Origin: Alcanivorax quisquiliarum
GTDB taxonomy: Bacteria > Pseudomonadota > Gammaproteobacteria > Pseudomonadales > Alcanivoracaceae
Assembly: GCF_023051175.1 (NCBI RefSeq)
Contig: NZ_JALKII010000011.1
Location: 1 to 56,793 of the forward strand
Length of the DNA stretch: 56,793 nucleotides
Direction: 5' to 3'
A program made the translations under genes and the position numbers. Each line of letters opens with the position of its first letter. The first letter of the stretch is position 1. This document shows, one piece after another, positions 42,290 to 56,753 of the stretch. The notes beneath the pieces were generated by a model, which made no database searches, was not told where the DNA came from, and was given only the letters and a program-made list of their open reading frames with translations.

Positions 42290-44524
42290 CTACTTTTCCT
42301 CAACCGCCATGCTGTCCACGTTCTGGAAGCCACGGGGCAGCTTGGCACCACGTCGGCCGCGCTCGCCCAGATAATGCTCCACATCGCTCGGTTTGAGATT
42401 GAGATGCCGGCGGCCGGAATAAACCACCAGCGTGTCATCTCGCTCGAATACCTGCACTGCCTGCACGAACTCCACCCGATCCTGCACCCGCGCCGCAGGG
42501 ATCGACATCATCTTGTTGCCTTTGCCGCGCGCCATTTCCGGCAACTCCGTGGCGGGAAATATCAGCAGGCGCCCTTCGTTGGAGAGCACCGCTATCAGTG
42601 CCGTTGCCGGATCTTTTATCCGCTGCGGCGCCAACACCTGCGCTCCATTCGGCACCGTGAGCACTGCCTTGCCTGCCTTCTTGTTCCCCTGCAAATCGCC
42701 CAGCCGGGCAATAAAGCCGTAACCGGCATCCGTGGACAGTAACCAGGTTTCCTTGTCCTGCCCCATCAATGCCGCGATAAAGCTGGCACCGCTGGGTGGC
42801 GCCAGGCGCCCCGACAACGGCTCTCCCTGGCCACGGGCCGATGGCAGCGTGTGGGCAGGCAGCGAATAGCTACGCCCGGTGCTATCCAGAAAGCAAACCT
42901 GCTGGTTTGTTTTCCCTTGTGCGGCGGAAAGGAAGCTGTCGCCCGTTTTGTAACTCAGGCCGCTTGCATCCACATCGTGGCCTCTGGCTGCACGCACCCA
43001 GCCTTTTTCCGACAACACTACCGTGATCGCATCCGCGGTCATCAGCTCGGTTTCATCCAGTGCCTTTGCGTCATCACGCTTGACCAGCGGCGAGCGGCGG
43101 TCGTCGCCGTATTTCTCGGCATCTTCCTTCAGTTCTTTCGCCACCAGGCTTTTCATCTTGGCCATCGAGCCCAGCGTTTCCGTGAGCCATTCACGCTCTT
43201 GTGACAGCTCATCCTGCTCGCCGCGGATTTTCATTTCCTCAAGCTTGGCGAGATGGCGCAGCTTCAGCTCCAGAATCGCCTCGGCCTGCCGGTCGCTGAT
43301 ACCGAACCGTTCCATCAGCACCGGCTTGGGTTCATCCTCGAAACGGATGATGCGGATTACTTCGTCAATATTGAGAAACGCAACCAGCAGGCCATCCAGG
43401 ATATGCAGCCGGTCTTCCACTTTGTCGAGCCGATGCTGGAGCCGTCGGCGCACGGTAATCATGCGGTACTGCAACCATTCATTGAGAATGGTATCCAGCG
43501 ACTTGACCCGAGGCCGGCCATCCAGGCCGATCATGTTCAGGTTGATGCGGTAGTTTTTTTCCAGATCCGTGGTGGCGAACAGGTGGCCCATCAGCTGTTC
43601 CACATCCACCCGACCGGAGCGTGGTGTGATAATCAGCCGGGTCGGGTTTTCATGATCCGATTCATCACGCAGATCGGTGACCATCGGCAGTTTTTTCTTC
43701 TGCATCTGATCCGCAATCTGCTCCAGCACCTTCGCGCCCGACACCTGGTGCGGCAGAGCAGTGATGACAATATCGCTCTCCTCCCGCTCCCAGACCGCTC
43801 GTTGGCGCACACTGCCCCGGCCTTCGGAATACATCCGGATAAGATCATTTCGCGGCGTGATGATTTCCGCTTCGGTCGGAAAATCCGGCCCCTGGATAAA
43901 CTCCATCAGATCATCCAGCGATGCGCCGGGATCTTTCAGAAGATGAATGCAGGCATTGGTGACTTCACGTAGATTGTGCGGCGGGATGTCGGTGCTCATG
44001 CCCACGGCAATGCCGGTGGTGCCATTGAGCAACACGTTCGGCAGACGCGCCGGAAGCAGCTTGGGCTCATCCATGGTGCCATCAAAGTTGGGCACCCATT
44101 CCACCGTACCTTGCCCCAGCTCCGACAACAGCACCTCAGCGTAAGGCGCCAGCCGCGATTCGGTATAGCGCATCGCGGCAAAGGATTTCGGATCATCCGG
44201 CGAGCCCCAGTTACCCTGGCCATCCACCAGCGGATACCGGTAACTGAAAGGCTGTGCCATCAGCACCATCGCCTCATAGCAAGCTGAATCACCGTGCGGG
44301 TGATACTTGCCCAGCACATCCCCTACGGTACGCGCTGATTTCTTGTACTTGGCAGTGTTCTTGAGGCCAAGCTCGCTCATTGCATACACAATGCGGCGCT
44401 GCACGGGCTTCAGCCCATCACCGATATGCGGCAGCGCGCGATCAAGAATCACATACATGGAATAATCCAGATATGCCTTCTCGGTATAGTCGCGCAGCGA
44501 CGTTTTTTCAAAATCGTCAGCCAT
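42290..44524 (-). CDS. parC: DNA topoisomerase IV subunit A
   Basis: Decatenates replicated chromosomes with ParE. 744 residues. The N-terminal breakage-rejoining domain starts [19 protein letters not shown], with the active-site Tyr in AMRYTESRL. The quinolone region [13 protein letters not shown] carries the wild-type Ser80 and Glu84 (E. coli numbering equals the residue numbers here). A C-terminal beta-pinwheel has repeats of the type [24 protein letters not shown]. Transcribed after parE, with a 66-bp gap, in the minus-strand run. Confidence 0.97.
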   Translation of the reverse strand: MADDFEKTSLRDYTEKAYLDYSMYVILDRALPHIGDGLKPVQRRIVYAMSELGLKNTAKYKKSARTVGDVLGKYHPHGDSACYEAMVLMAQPFSYRYPLVDGQGNWGSPDDPKSFAAMRYTESRLAPYAEVLLSELGQGTVEWVPNFDGTMDEPKLLPARLPNVLLNGTTGIAVGMSTDIPPHNLREVTNACIHLLKDPGASLDDLMEFIQGPDFPTEAEIITPRNDLIRMYSEGRGSVRQRAVWEREESDIVITALPHQVSGAKVLEQIADQMQKKKLPMVTDLRDESDHENPTRLIITPRSGRVDVEQLMGHLFATTDLEKNYRINLNMIGLDGRPRVKSLDTILNEWLQYRMITVRRRLQHRLDKVEDRLHILDGLLVAFLNIDEVIRIIRFEDEPKPVLMERFGISDRQAEAILELKLRHLAKLEEMKIRGEQDELSQEREWLTETLGSMAKMKSLVAKELKEDAEKYGDDRRSPLVKRDDAKALDETELMTADAITVVLSEKGWVRAARGHDVDASGLSYKTGDSFLSAAQGKTNQQVCFLDSTGRSYSLPAHTLPSARGQGEPLSGRLAPPSGASFIAALMGQDKETWLLSTDAGYGFIARLGDLQGNKKAGKAVLTVPNGAQVLAPQRIKDPATALIAVLSNEGRLLIFPATELPEMARGKGNKMMSIPAARVQDRVEFVQAVQVFERDDTLVVYSGRRHLNLKPSDVEHYLGERGRRGAKLPRGFQNVDSMAVEEK

Positions 44525-44590
44525 TCTCTTTACTCTTGAATGCTTTTCACGGCATCTGTCCGGCCAGTGCCGGCCCAGACACCTGTACGC

Positions 44591-46486
<1,896 letters not shown>

Positions 46487-47074
46487 TCAGTCCAGCTCAA
46501 TACCACAAAACCGCAACACTAACGGAATGAAGGCATCGAAGTCATCAAAGCTGTGGCTGCCGCCCAGCCCCCGGTAGAGGTGGCAGTCGGCATACAACTC
46601 CCAGGCGTCGCGCCAGTCCAGCGTGTCGTCGCCAGTTTGCAGCAACACCAGCATCTGTTCGGGGCGTGCGATATCGTCAACACCATAATGCCGCAGCTGC
46701 TCCACCCACTCCGGCTGAAGCTGGTAGCGCTCACCGGTATGGTAATGGGCCACCTCGCCGATATGGGCTTGCAGCAGATCCCAGGGGCGCACCGCCGGAT
46801 TGATCAGCACGGCGCGGGCGTCATGATGCGCGGCCAGCCAGGTGGCGTAGAAACCACCCAGCGACGACCCGACAAAAGCAACCGGCCCGGCACCTGCCAA
46901 GGTGCCTTCAAGAATTGCCATGGCACGGCGCGGCTCCGGTGGCAGCTCCGGCACAAACAGCCGGTGCGCCGCTCCCCGCTCGGCAAACCAGCGCACCATC
47001 TGCTGCGCCTTGTGGGATTGCGGCGAACTGTTGAAGCCGTGGATATAAACCAGTGAAATCTGATCGGATATCAT
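46487..47074 (-). CDS. yqiA: YqiA-type esterase (alpha/beta hydrolase)
   Basis: 195-residue esterase of the UPF0227/YqiA family. It opens SLVYIHGFNSSPQSHKAQQM, has the nucleophile motif VAFVGSSLGGFYATWLA and a C-terminal GGSHSFDDFDAFIP with the catalytic His. The physiological substrate is unknown. The conserved yqiA-parE neighbourhood is seen in E. coli and Pseudomonas. Confidence 0.92.
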   Translation of the reverse strand: MISDQISLVYIHGFNSSPQSHKAQQMVRWFAERGAAHRLFVPELPPEPRRAMAILEGTLAGAGPVAFVGSSLGGFYATWLAAHHDARAVLINPAVRPWDLLQAHIGEVAHYHTGERYQLQPEWVEQLRHYGVDDIARPEQMLVLLQTGDDTLDWRDAWELYADCHLYRGLGGSHSFDDFDAFIPLVLRFCGIELD

Positions 47075-47137
47075 AATATCTGGCCCTCACAGAGATGCCC
47101 GATGGTATCACGACATCCGGCAGGCCGTAGCGGGCAC

Positions 47138-47950
47138 TCAATAACCCTTGACGCTGAAATCCACCTCGAACTCCACTTCTTCGACCCGGGAGACGGCGGT
47201 TTCGATGGTGCCGTCCGCGTACAGATTGAACCAGCGGTAACCGGGTGCTGCGCTGTCCACGGCAAAATGCTCGCTGCCAGGTTTGAACTGCACGCAGGTC
47301 GAGGGCGCGGCATACAGCTTCACCCCGCGCCGCTCGCCGCTGTACTCCTGATGAACGTGCCCCCAGATGACGGCACGCACTTTCGGGTGGCGATCCAGGA
47401 TAGCGAAGAAGCGATCAGCGCTGGCCACCACCTGCTCATCCAGCCAGGCACACCCCATGGGCACCGGATGGTGATGCAGACAGACCATGACGTGTTCCGT
47501 GCGAGCATTGCCCAGGGCGCGGTCGAGGAACGCCAGATCCGCCTCGTACAATTCGCCGGGCACTTCGCCGGGGATGGTGGAATCGAGCAGCACGAACGTC
47601 CAGGCGCCGAACTCTGTTACGCAGGGGCTGACATGCTCCCGCTTTGCCTGAAGTGCGGCAAGCATGGGCGCGGGTTTGTCGTGATTGCCTTCCAGCCAGT
47701 AGGTCGGGGCGCGCAATACCGATAGCGACTCTCGCAAACGCTCATACGAGGTTTGCGACGCATCCTGAGACAAGTCGCCCGTCGCCAGTATCAGATCAAT
47801 GCGGGGCTGTTCTTGCTGGATCAGCTCCAGCACCTTGTCCAGGCTGAACTGGGTTTCCAGCCCGAGCAGGCGCCCCTTTTCATCCTCGAACAGGTGGCAA
47901 TCCGACAACTGCACCACTCGCAGGGGCTTTTCTTCCGGCACCTGGCTCAA
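47138..47950 (-). CDS. cpdA: 3',5'-cyclic-AMP phosphodiesterase CpdA
   Basis: Hydrolyses cAMP; metallophosphoesterase fold, 270 residues. Metal motifs run in order: LSDCHLFEDEKG (DxH), ATGDLSQD (GD), EGNHDKPAP (GNHD), CLHHHPVPMGCAWLD and WGHVHQEYSG (GHxH). Start TTG 47950 preceded by a G-rich stretch; GTG three codons later is an alternative. It is 63 bp upstream of yqiA in the same direction. Confidence 0.93.
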   Translation of the reverse strand: MSQVPEEKPLRVVQLSDCHLFEDEKGRLLGLETQFSLDKVLELIQQEQPRIDLILATGDLSQDASQTSYERLRESLSVLRAPTYWLEGNHDKPAPMLAALQAKREHVSPCVTEFGAWTFVLLDSTIPGEVPGELYEADLAFLDRALGNARTEHVMVCLHHHPVPMGCAWLDEQVVASADRFFAILDRHPKVRAVIWGHVHQEYSGERRGVKLYAAPSTCVQFKPGSEHFAVDSAAPGYRWFNLYADGTIETAVSRVEEVEFEVDFSVKGY

Positions 47951-48214
47951 TATCCCCGCTCCCTCCCGATATCTACAAACCTGGCGTGGCGGGCCGGCCG
48001 CAGGCGGTGCACATCACCCCGCAGACTGTGCCTCCGAACCACCGTTGCCGTGCGCCTCCCCCCGAAACCACACAGCTACACCAGTGTACGCGCTGACGGA
48101 AACCGCACTGCCGCACTTTCCCGGCATCACTGCGCTCTCTGAAGTCAGGCCCTCCTTATAAACCAAAGGCCACTGACATTTCTAGCAGCGCACGCACAGG
48201 GTGAGACATGCTTA

Positions 48215-48742
48215 TCAGGCATCCGAGATCAGCGGTCGCCATGGGGTGCCCGCCGCCGCGCCATGTTCTTGCAGATGGCGCAGCCATTCGGCCAGAAAAC
48301 GGTTCCACTGCACCTTTTCATCGCGCTGGTGCATGGCCGCGTTGGGGTAGTCGTGCCGTGCCGGCACGGTTCGACGATAGGGCCGTGCTCCGCTCACCTC
48401 GGCGCTGCGGGCATCATGGTACATCCGTACAGTCAGCGCCGGGCCAGGCAGCAGGCTGTGCGGGCTGTGCTGCTCCAGCTCCAGCATGGTGGTGTAGCGG
48501 CAGCGCTCCAGCACACGCAGCGTCAGGCTGCCGGGCGCGGCGTCACCCTGAGGCAGCAACAGCCGCGCTTCGTCACGCTCGCCCAGCCAGCGCAGCAGGC
48601 GCATCAACCGGCCATAATTGGCCTCACAGTGCGCCATCATTTCCCGCAAATCGACGCGGTAGCGCTGGCGCCGTGCAAGATCGTCCCGATCGCCCCGATC
48701 CGCGCCTGGCGGGCGCTGTCCTGCAGATTTATTCGCGTTCAA
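48215..48742 (-). CDS. DUF1249 domain-containing protein (YqiB-like)
   Basis: 175-residue cytoplasmic protein. YRVDLREMMAHCEANYGRLMRLLRWL and TTMLELEQ...LTVRMYHDARSAEV followed by NRFLAEWLRHLQEHG match the DUF1249/YqiB family. Function unknown. TTG 48742 is used with GGGGGAT nine bases upstream; the next ATG (residue 35) would remove conserved sequence. It sits six bases after nudF in the nudF, yqiB, cpdA, yqiA order known from other gammaproteobacteria. A 264-bp gap with no features lies between it and cpdA. Confidence 0.85.
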   Translation of the reverse strand: MNANKSAGQRPPGADRGDRDDLARRQRYRVDLREMMAHCEANYGRLMRLLRWLGERDEARLLLPQGDAAPGSLTLRVLERCRYTTMLELEQHSPHSLLPGPALTVRMYHDARSAEVSGARPYRRTVPARHDYPNAAMHQRDEKVQWNRFLAEWLRHLQEHGAAAGTPWRPLISDA

Positions 48743-48748
48743 AACTGG

Positions 48749-51608
<2,860 letters not shown>

Positions 51609-52994
51609 ATGCGCACCACTGGTTTATCCATTGCCGCAGCCGCCGCGCTGGCGCTTGCGGTTACCGGCACGGCCCACTCCGCCACGCTGGCTGATGTACT
51701 GGAATCCGCCTGGCAGGCAGATTCGCAATGGAGCGGCGCCCTGCGTACCTGGGAAGCCGAGCAGGAAACCCTCGTGCAGGGCCGCTCCGGCTTGTTGCCC
51801 AGCGTACACGCCAGTTATGCCTGGCTCGACAACGACATCAAGCTCACCTCCAGCCCCGGCGGGGAAACCGATTTCGAGACGGAAACATTGACGGTATCGC
51901 TAGTGCAGCCGCTATTCCGCCCCGGCGCCTGGTATGCCTACAAACAGGCTGATGCCGCGACTTCACTGGCAGCCGCCAATTTCCAGCAGGCCCGCCAGGA
52001 TTTCCTGTTGCGTGTGGCGCAGCAGTATTTCGGTGTGCTGCAAAGCTGGGAGAATCTGGTGTCGATCCGTGCCGAAGAGCGCGCCATCGGCCGCCAGCTG
52101 GAGCAAACGCGTGAACGTTTCGATGTCGGTCTGGTGGCTGTGACGGACGTGCACGAAGCCGAGGCGGTGTACGATCTGACCCGCGTTGAGCGCATCCTTG
52201 CCGAAGCGGATTTCGATATCGCCCGCGACCGCCTGGAGGCTTTGACAGGCCGCTCCTGGGAAAGCCTGGCGGCCTTGCAGGAAGATCTGCCGCTGGATGG
52301 CCCACAGCCGGCCGAGCCGCAGCAGTGGGTAGAGATGGCACGCCAGCAGAACCCGACCGTGCTGGCCGCGCTGTACCAGGCAGAGACGGCGCGCCATTTT
52401 GCCAGCCAGCGTGCCTGGGATCATGGCCCGACGGTGGATCTGGTAGCCCAGCATCAGCGTTACAAAAATGACGCCAGCGGGCCGATCGGCACGCTGAACC
52501 AGCCTGATACCCGCACCAACGCCTACGGCATCGAAGTGAACCTGCCGTTGTTCCAGGGTGGCGGCATCAACAGCCGTCGCAAACAGGCGGCGCTGCAACA
52601 TGAAGCCAGCCAGGACAGATACCAGCAAGCCTGGCGCGATGTGGGCCAGCAGACGCTGGGCACCTATCGTCTGGTCAGTGCCAACGCGCTGCGCATCAGC
52701 GCTCGTGCTCAGGCCATCCGCTCTGCAGAATCTGCGCTGGAGGCCACGCAGGCCGGTTATGAAGTGGGCACACGGAATATTGTCGACGTGCTCAACGCAC
52801 AGCGCACCCTGTTCGCGGCCCGGCGCGATTACGCCAATGCCCGCTACGAATACATCCTCGACAGCCTCGGCCTGAAGGCGTTGTCCGGGGTGCTGGCAGA
52901 AGATGATCTGATGCAGGTGAACGCCTGGCTGTCACCGGCCGATCTGGTGGAACTGGATGCCGTCGCCGGCGCCGGTGATCCGCTGGACGATTAA
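51609..52994 (+). CDS. tolC: TolC family outer-membrane protein
   Basis: 461-residue outer-membrane exit duct for tripartite efflux and type I secretion. The signal peptide (MRTTGLSIAAAAALALAVTGTAHSA) is followed by TLADVLESAWQADSQWSGA, and two repeated alpha-hairpin/beta halves, as in TolC. Conserved pieces are TVSLVQPLFRPGAWYAYKQAD and YGIEVNLPLFQGGGINSRRKQA, and AGYEVGTRNIVDVLNAQRTLFAARRDYANARYEYI. ATG 51609 was chosen for the signal peptide; the frame extends to 51558. A hairpin follows. Confidence 0.94.
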   Translation: MRTTGLSIAAAAALALAVTGTAHSATLADVLESAWQADSQWSGALRTWEAEQETLVQGRSGLLPSVHASYAWLDNDIKLTSSPGGETDFETETLTVSLVQPLFRPGAWYAYKQADAATSLAAANFQQARQDFLLRVAQQYFGVLQSWENLVSIRAEERAIGRQLEQTRERFDVGLVAVTDVHEAEAVYDLTRVERILAEADFDIARDRLEALTGRSWESLAALQEDLPLDGPQPAEPQQWVEMARQQNPTVLAALYQAETARHFASQRAWDHGPTVDLVAQHQRYKNDASGPIGTLNQPDTRTNAYGIEVNLPLFQGGGINSRRKQAALQHEASQDRYQQAWRDVGQQTLGTYRLVSANALRISARAQAIRSAESALEATQAGYEVGTRNIVDVLNAQRTLFAARRDYANARYEYILDSLGLKALSGVLAEDDLMQVNAWLSPADLVELDAVAGAGDPLDD

Positions 52995-53018
52995 CAGGCC
53001 GAACAAGCAAGCAGCGCC

Positions 53019-53047
53019 GCAAGGTGAGCACGGTTGCCTCACCTTGC
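53019..53047 (+). terminator. Hairpin after tolC
   Basis: Perfect 10-bp stem GCAAGGTGAG / CTCACCTTGC with a 9-base loop, 25 bases after the stop, between convergent tolC and waaA. No U-run follows directly; a pyrimidine-rich tract lies farther on. Confidence 0.6.
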
Positions 53048-53158
53048 GCATGCTTCGCCTCTACCCTGAAGCTGTCTTGTCTCGCCTTGCCTCGCTGTTT
53101 TCTACCTCGTCTGCTTCTTTCTTACCTCTTCCTTGCCTCTGCGTTGCGGGCGCTCTGA

Positions 53159-54442
53159 TCAATTCTCCCGCCCGGCTGGCCGTTGCGGCCAGACCTGATC
53201 CAGCGTTGCCAGCACCCGCGCCAACGCACCACTGTGTGCCGCCACCACCGCTTGCGCGGCCTCTCCCGTGCGACTGCACCGCTCGGCATCCGCCAGTAAC
53301 GCTGACACCGCCACCGCCAGAGCACTCGCATCATCGACAGTTATCAGCGCATTATTGCCTTCCAGCAGCTCCGCGATGCGCTCAAAATTGAACCGGTTCG
53401 GCCCGCTCAACACGGGCTTGCCCCAGGCTGCCGGCTCCAGCAGGTTATGGCCGCCCAGCGTGACCAGCGAGCCGCCCACAAATGCCACATCGCAGGTGCC
53501 GAACAACATCAGCAACTCACCCATGGTATCGCCCAGATAAACCTGCACATCGGCCGCCACCGGCTGCCCACTGCTGCGGCGCGCCAACGTGAAGCCGGCC
53601 TGCGTCACTTGCCGGGCAATCTCGTCAAAACGCTCGGGATGGCGGGGCACCAGAATCAGCAAGGTTTCAGGCAGCTCGGCACAGATTTGCCGATGGGCCG
53701 CCAACACCTGCGCCTCCTCACCGGGGTGGGTGCTGGCGGCAATCCAGATCGGGCGGGCGCCCCACTGGCTACGCAGCGCCTGCGCGCCGGCTCGTATATC
53801 GTCATCCAGTTGCAGATCGAATTTCACGCTGCCGGTCACATCGATCCGCTCTGCCGGGGCTCCCAGCCGCTGTAGCCGCTCGGCTTCTGCCTCGGTCTGC
53901 ACCATCAGGCCGGCAAAACGCTGCATCATTGGCCGCACCAGCGCACGAAACCTGTGGTAACCACGGAAGCTGCGCTCGGAGAGGCGGCCATTGACCAGCC
54001 ACACCGGCACATGACGCGCCGCCGCCGCTGCCACCAGATTCGGCCATAATTCGGTTTCAAGAATCAGTACCAGGGCAGGATTGAAAGCGCGAAAAAAACG
54101 CGCCAGAGCATCCGGCGTATCCCACGGGCAATACACATGCAGCACCTGATCGCCAAACAGCTTTTGCACCTGCTCCGAGCCGGTGGGGGTGGTGGTGGTC
54201 ACCACCAGCGGCGTAGCAGGATGGCGCGCCAGCAACTCGCGGATCATCGGTGCCGCCGCCAGCGTCTCGCCAACCGACACTGCGTGCACCCAGACGGTAT
54301 GGCCGGGCTGGCGCGGCAGGCCCAATGCCAGCCGCTCCCGCCAGCGCGCACGATAGGCAGGGGCGCGACGTCCGCGCCACCACAAACGCAGGAACAACGC
54401 CGGCATCAGCGCATACCATAACCCGCTATAAAGTATTCGCAT
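53159..54442 (-). CDS. waaA: 3-deoxy-D-manno-octulosonic acid (Kdo) transferase
   Basis: Inner-membrane glycosyltransferase that adds Kdo to lipid IVA in LPS synthesis, 427 residues. It has an N-terminal anchor (YSGLWYALMPALFLRLWW), the acceptor-site VWVHAVSVGETLAAAPMI with the catalytic Glu, VLILETELWPNLV and the donor-site GGSLVTLGGHNLLEPAAWGKPVLSGPNRFNF. ATG 54442 was chosen over GTG 54475, because GAGGCACAGG precedes it and the N-terminus aligns. Divergent from the FAD oxidoreductase gene. Confidence 0.95.
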   Translation of the reverse strand: MRILYSGLWYALMPALFLRLWWRGRRAPAYRARWRERLALGLPRQPGHTVWVHAVSVGETLAAAPMIRELLARHPATPLVVTTTTPTGSEQVQKLFGDQVLHVYCPWDTPDALARFFRAFNPALVLILETELWPNLVAAAAARHVPVWLVNGRLSERSFRGYHRFRALVRPMMQRFAGLMVQTEAEAERLQRLGAPAERIDVTGSVKFDLQLDDDIRAGAQALRSQWGARPIWIAASTHPGEEAQVLAAHRQICAELPETLLILVPRHPERFDEIARQVTQAGFTLARRSSGQPVAADVQVYLGDTMGELLMLFGTCDVAFVGGSLVTLGGHNLLEPAAWGKPVLSGPNRFNFERIAELLEGNNALITVDDASALAVAVSALLADAERCSRTGEAAQAVVAAHSGALARVLATLDQVWPQRPAGREN

Positions 54443-54474
54443 CCTGTGCCTCGCCTCCGGCGTCTCGAAAAGCA

Positions 54475-54492
54475 CGCTATGCTAACATAGCG
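54475..54492. promoter_or_regulatory. Inverted repeat in the waaA/FAD-oxidoreductase divergent promoter region
   Basis: CGCTATG (54475-54481) and CATAGCG (54486-54492) with a 4-base spacer. It overlaps A/T-rich -10-like sequences on both strands and could be an operator or simply the paired divergent promoters. Confidence 0.35.
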
Positions 54493-54556
54493 CCCGCGAC
54501 ATACCGCCTGCCCCACGGCCGGCGTCCTCCACCGCTGGTAAGAAGGATTGCCCCCT

Positions 54557-55771
54557 ATGACCGACGCCTCCGAGGCCATTATTCCGCTGGACATAGCCAT
54601 CTTCGGCGGTGGCATTGCGGGCCTCTGGCTGGCAAATCTGTTACGCCAGCGCGGCTTTTCCTGCGTCGTGCTGGAGGCCGGCACGCTGGGCGGCGGGCAA
54701 ACCCTGCTCAGCCAGGGCATTCTTCACGGCGGCCTGAAATATGCACTTGGCGGCACGCTCTCCAGCGAGTCGGAAGCCATTGCCGGCATGCCGGATCGCT
54801 GGCGTGCCTCGCTGGCCGGAAAGGGCGATCTGGATCTGACCGGCGTGCGCGTGCTGTCCCCGACACAACATCTATGGTCGGCCGGCTCACTGGCATCGCG
54901 CTTCACCACTTTTTTTGCCAGCCGGATGCTGCGCGGGCGCATCGAGAAACTGAAATTCGATGCCTACCCGTCAGCACTCCACGACAAAGCGTTTCGCGGC
55001 AGCGTTTATCGGCTGGATGATCTGGTCGTCGACACCGAGAGCCTGGTGGAGACGCTTGCCACGCCAATTCAGACCTGCTGCCTGCATGCAGACCTTGCAC
55101 AGACCCGCCTGCACTGGAGCCCCACGGGCCTTGAGCGCATCGACCTGCCCGAAGTATCGCTGGCGCCCCGCTATACCATTCTGGCAGCGGGCAATGGCAA
55201 CGCGGCGTTGTTGAACGAAGCGCACGCGCAACATCTGGCCACCGATATCGAAGCGCAGAACCGCCCGTTGCATATGCCGATGGTGCGGCACCGTATGCCG
55301 CACCGGCTCTACGCCCACTGCATCGGCGCCAGCAACAAACCCCGTCTGACCGTCACCACTCACGATCTCGGCGACGGCTCGCTGGTGTGGTATCTCGGCG
55401 GTGATCTGGCCGAACGCGGTGTGGCGCAATCCGAGCCAGAGCTGATCGCCAGCACTCGCGAAGAATTGAGAGACCTGTTCCCCTGGCTGGACTTCAGCAC
55501 CGCCGATTTTGCCACGCTGCGTGTCGACCGCGCCGAGCCCCGCCAGTCCGGACTGCTCAAACCCGATAACGCTTACGCAGCGATGCGCCAGCGGCTGCTC
55601 GTCACCTGGCCCACCAAATTGACGCTGACACCCGATCTCGGTGATCGCGTGCTGGCTCTACTGGATCAAGTGCAACCACGGCATCCGCAGCCCACGCTGC
55701 CGGAAACATTGCCACGCGCCCAGCCGGGCCGCTCTGCCTGGCACCCGATATTCGAGACACACCATGCCTAA
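54557..55771 (+). CDS. FAD-dependent oxidoreductase (DAO-like)
   Basis: 404-residue predicted flavoprotein. The dinucleotide fold is DIAIFGGGIAGLWLANLLRQRGFSCVVLEAG. GGGQTLLSQGILHGGLKYALGG follows, and a second flavin contact is in RYTILAAGNGNAALLN, as in the D-amino-acid oxidase/glycerol-3-phosphate dehydrogenase superfamily. The substrate is unknown. ATG 54557 was chosen since AAGGA precedes it. Its end overlaps the aldo/keto reductase start by eight bases, so the two are probably one operon. Confidence 0.82.
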   Translation: MTDASEAIIPLDIAIFGGGIAGLWLANLLRQRGFSCVVLEAGTLGGGQTLLSQGILHGGLKYALGGTLSSESEAIAGMPDRWRASLAGKGDLDLTGVRVLSPTQHLWSAGSLASRFTTFFASRMLRGRIEKLKFDAYPSALHDKAFRGSVYRLDDLVVDTESLVETLATPIQTCCLHADLAQTRLHWSPTGLERIDLPEVSLAPRYTILAAGNGNAALLNEAHAQHLATDIEAQNRPLHMPMVRHRMPHRLYAHCIGASNKPRLTVTTHDLGDGSLVWYLGGDLAERGVAQSEPELIASTREELRDLFPWLDFSTADFATLRVDRAEPRQSGLLKPDNAYAAMRQRLLVTWPTKLTLTPDLGDRVLALLDQVQPRHPQPTLPETLPRAQPGRSAWHPIFETHHA

Positions 55772-56555
55772 TTTTCTTCGCCCACTGGGCGATACCGGCC
55801 TCACCGTCAGCGCCATTGGCCTGGGCACCGTGAAGCTTGGCCGCGATCAGGGAGTGAAATATCCCCAGGGATTCACTATTCCCGACGACCATGCCGCACG
55901 CCGGCTGCTCGATGAAGCCCGCGATCTGCGCATCAATCTGATCGACACCGCGCCCGCCTACGGCGTCAGCGAGGAGCGCCTTGGCCGCCTGCTCACGCAG
56001 CGGCAGGATTGGGTTATCGTCACCAAGGTAGGAGAGGAATTCGAGAACGGGCAAAGCCATTTCGATTTCTCGCCGGAGCATGTGCGCTTCAGTATCGAGC
56101 GCAGCCTGGCCCGATTACGCACCGATTATCTGGACATAGTGCTGGTGCATTCCGATGGCAACGATATGGCCATCATCGAACAGGCCGGCACGCTTGAGGC
56201 GCTGGCCGAGCTGAAACGCAAAGGGCTGATTCGCGCCATTGGCATGTCGACCAAAACAGTGGAGGGTGGGCTGGCGACCCTTGAGCGCGCCGATGTGGCC
56301 ATGGTGACCTACCAGCTGGGCTACGACGACGAGTTGCCAGTGATTGAATATGCCGCCGCTCATAACAAGGGCATTCTGGTGAAGAAAGCCTTCGCCAGCG
56401 GCCATCTCGACCCGACCCTTGAAGACCCGATACAGGCGAGCCTGAATCACATCTTCGGCACGCCTGGCGTCACCAGCGTGATCGCCGGCACCATCAACCC
56501 CGTTCACCTGCGCGAAAACGCCAGCAAGGCCAGGCACGCCCTTGGCGGGCGCTGA
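55764..56555 (+). CDS. Aldo/keto reductase
   Basis: 263-residue NAD(P)H-dependent reductase with a TIM barrel. The catalytic tetrad is visible: Asp and Tyr in NLIDTAPAYGVSEERLG, Lys in WVIVTKVGEEF and His in DIVLVHSDGND. The C-terminal part has SVIAGTINPVHLRENASKA (cofactor binding). Substrate unknown. It begins within the end of the FAD oxidoreductase gene. Start ATG 55764. Confidence 0.87.
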   Translation: MPNFLRPLGDTGLTVSAIGLGTVKLGRDQGVKYPQGFTIPDDHAARRLLDEARDLRINLIDTAPAYGVSEERLGRLLTQRQDWVIVTKVGEEFENGQSHFDFSPEHVRFSIERSLARLRTDYLDIVLVHSDGNDMAIIEQAGTLEALAELKRKGLIRAIGMSTKTVEGGLATLERADVAMVTYQLGYDDELPVIEYAAAHNKGILVKKAFASGHLDPTLEDPIQASLNHIFGTPGVTSVIAGTINPVHLRENASKARHALGGR

Positions 56556-56636
56556 GGCAACGAAGTCAGTGGGTCACTTCCGATGGCCGTGAAAGCACCA
56601 ATGGGTTGTTCAAAACACCAAGCTTTTCTTGCTACC

Positions 56637-56753
56637 CTCTCCCCTCGTGGGACAAGCGAAGCGCAGAACAGCCGCAGGCTGGCCCGAAGGGTAAGCGAAT
56701 CAGTTTTTTACTCCCCTCTCCCCTTGTGGGAGAGGGGTTGGGGGAGAGGGGGC
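56637..56753. repeat. Palindromic GC-rich intergenic repeat
   Basis: The perfect palindrome CCCCTCTCCC / GGGAGAGGGG (56713-56737) is followed by GGGGGAGAGGG. A partial second copy (CCTCTCCCCTCGTGGGA) begins near 56637. This is the kind of dispersed intergenic palindrome common in high-GC proteobacteria. No gene occurs from 56556 to the window end. Confidence 0.6.
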
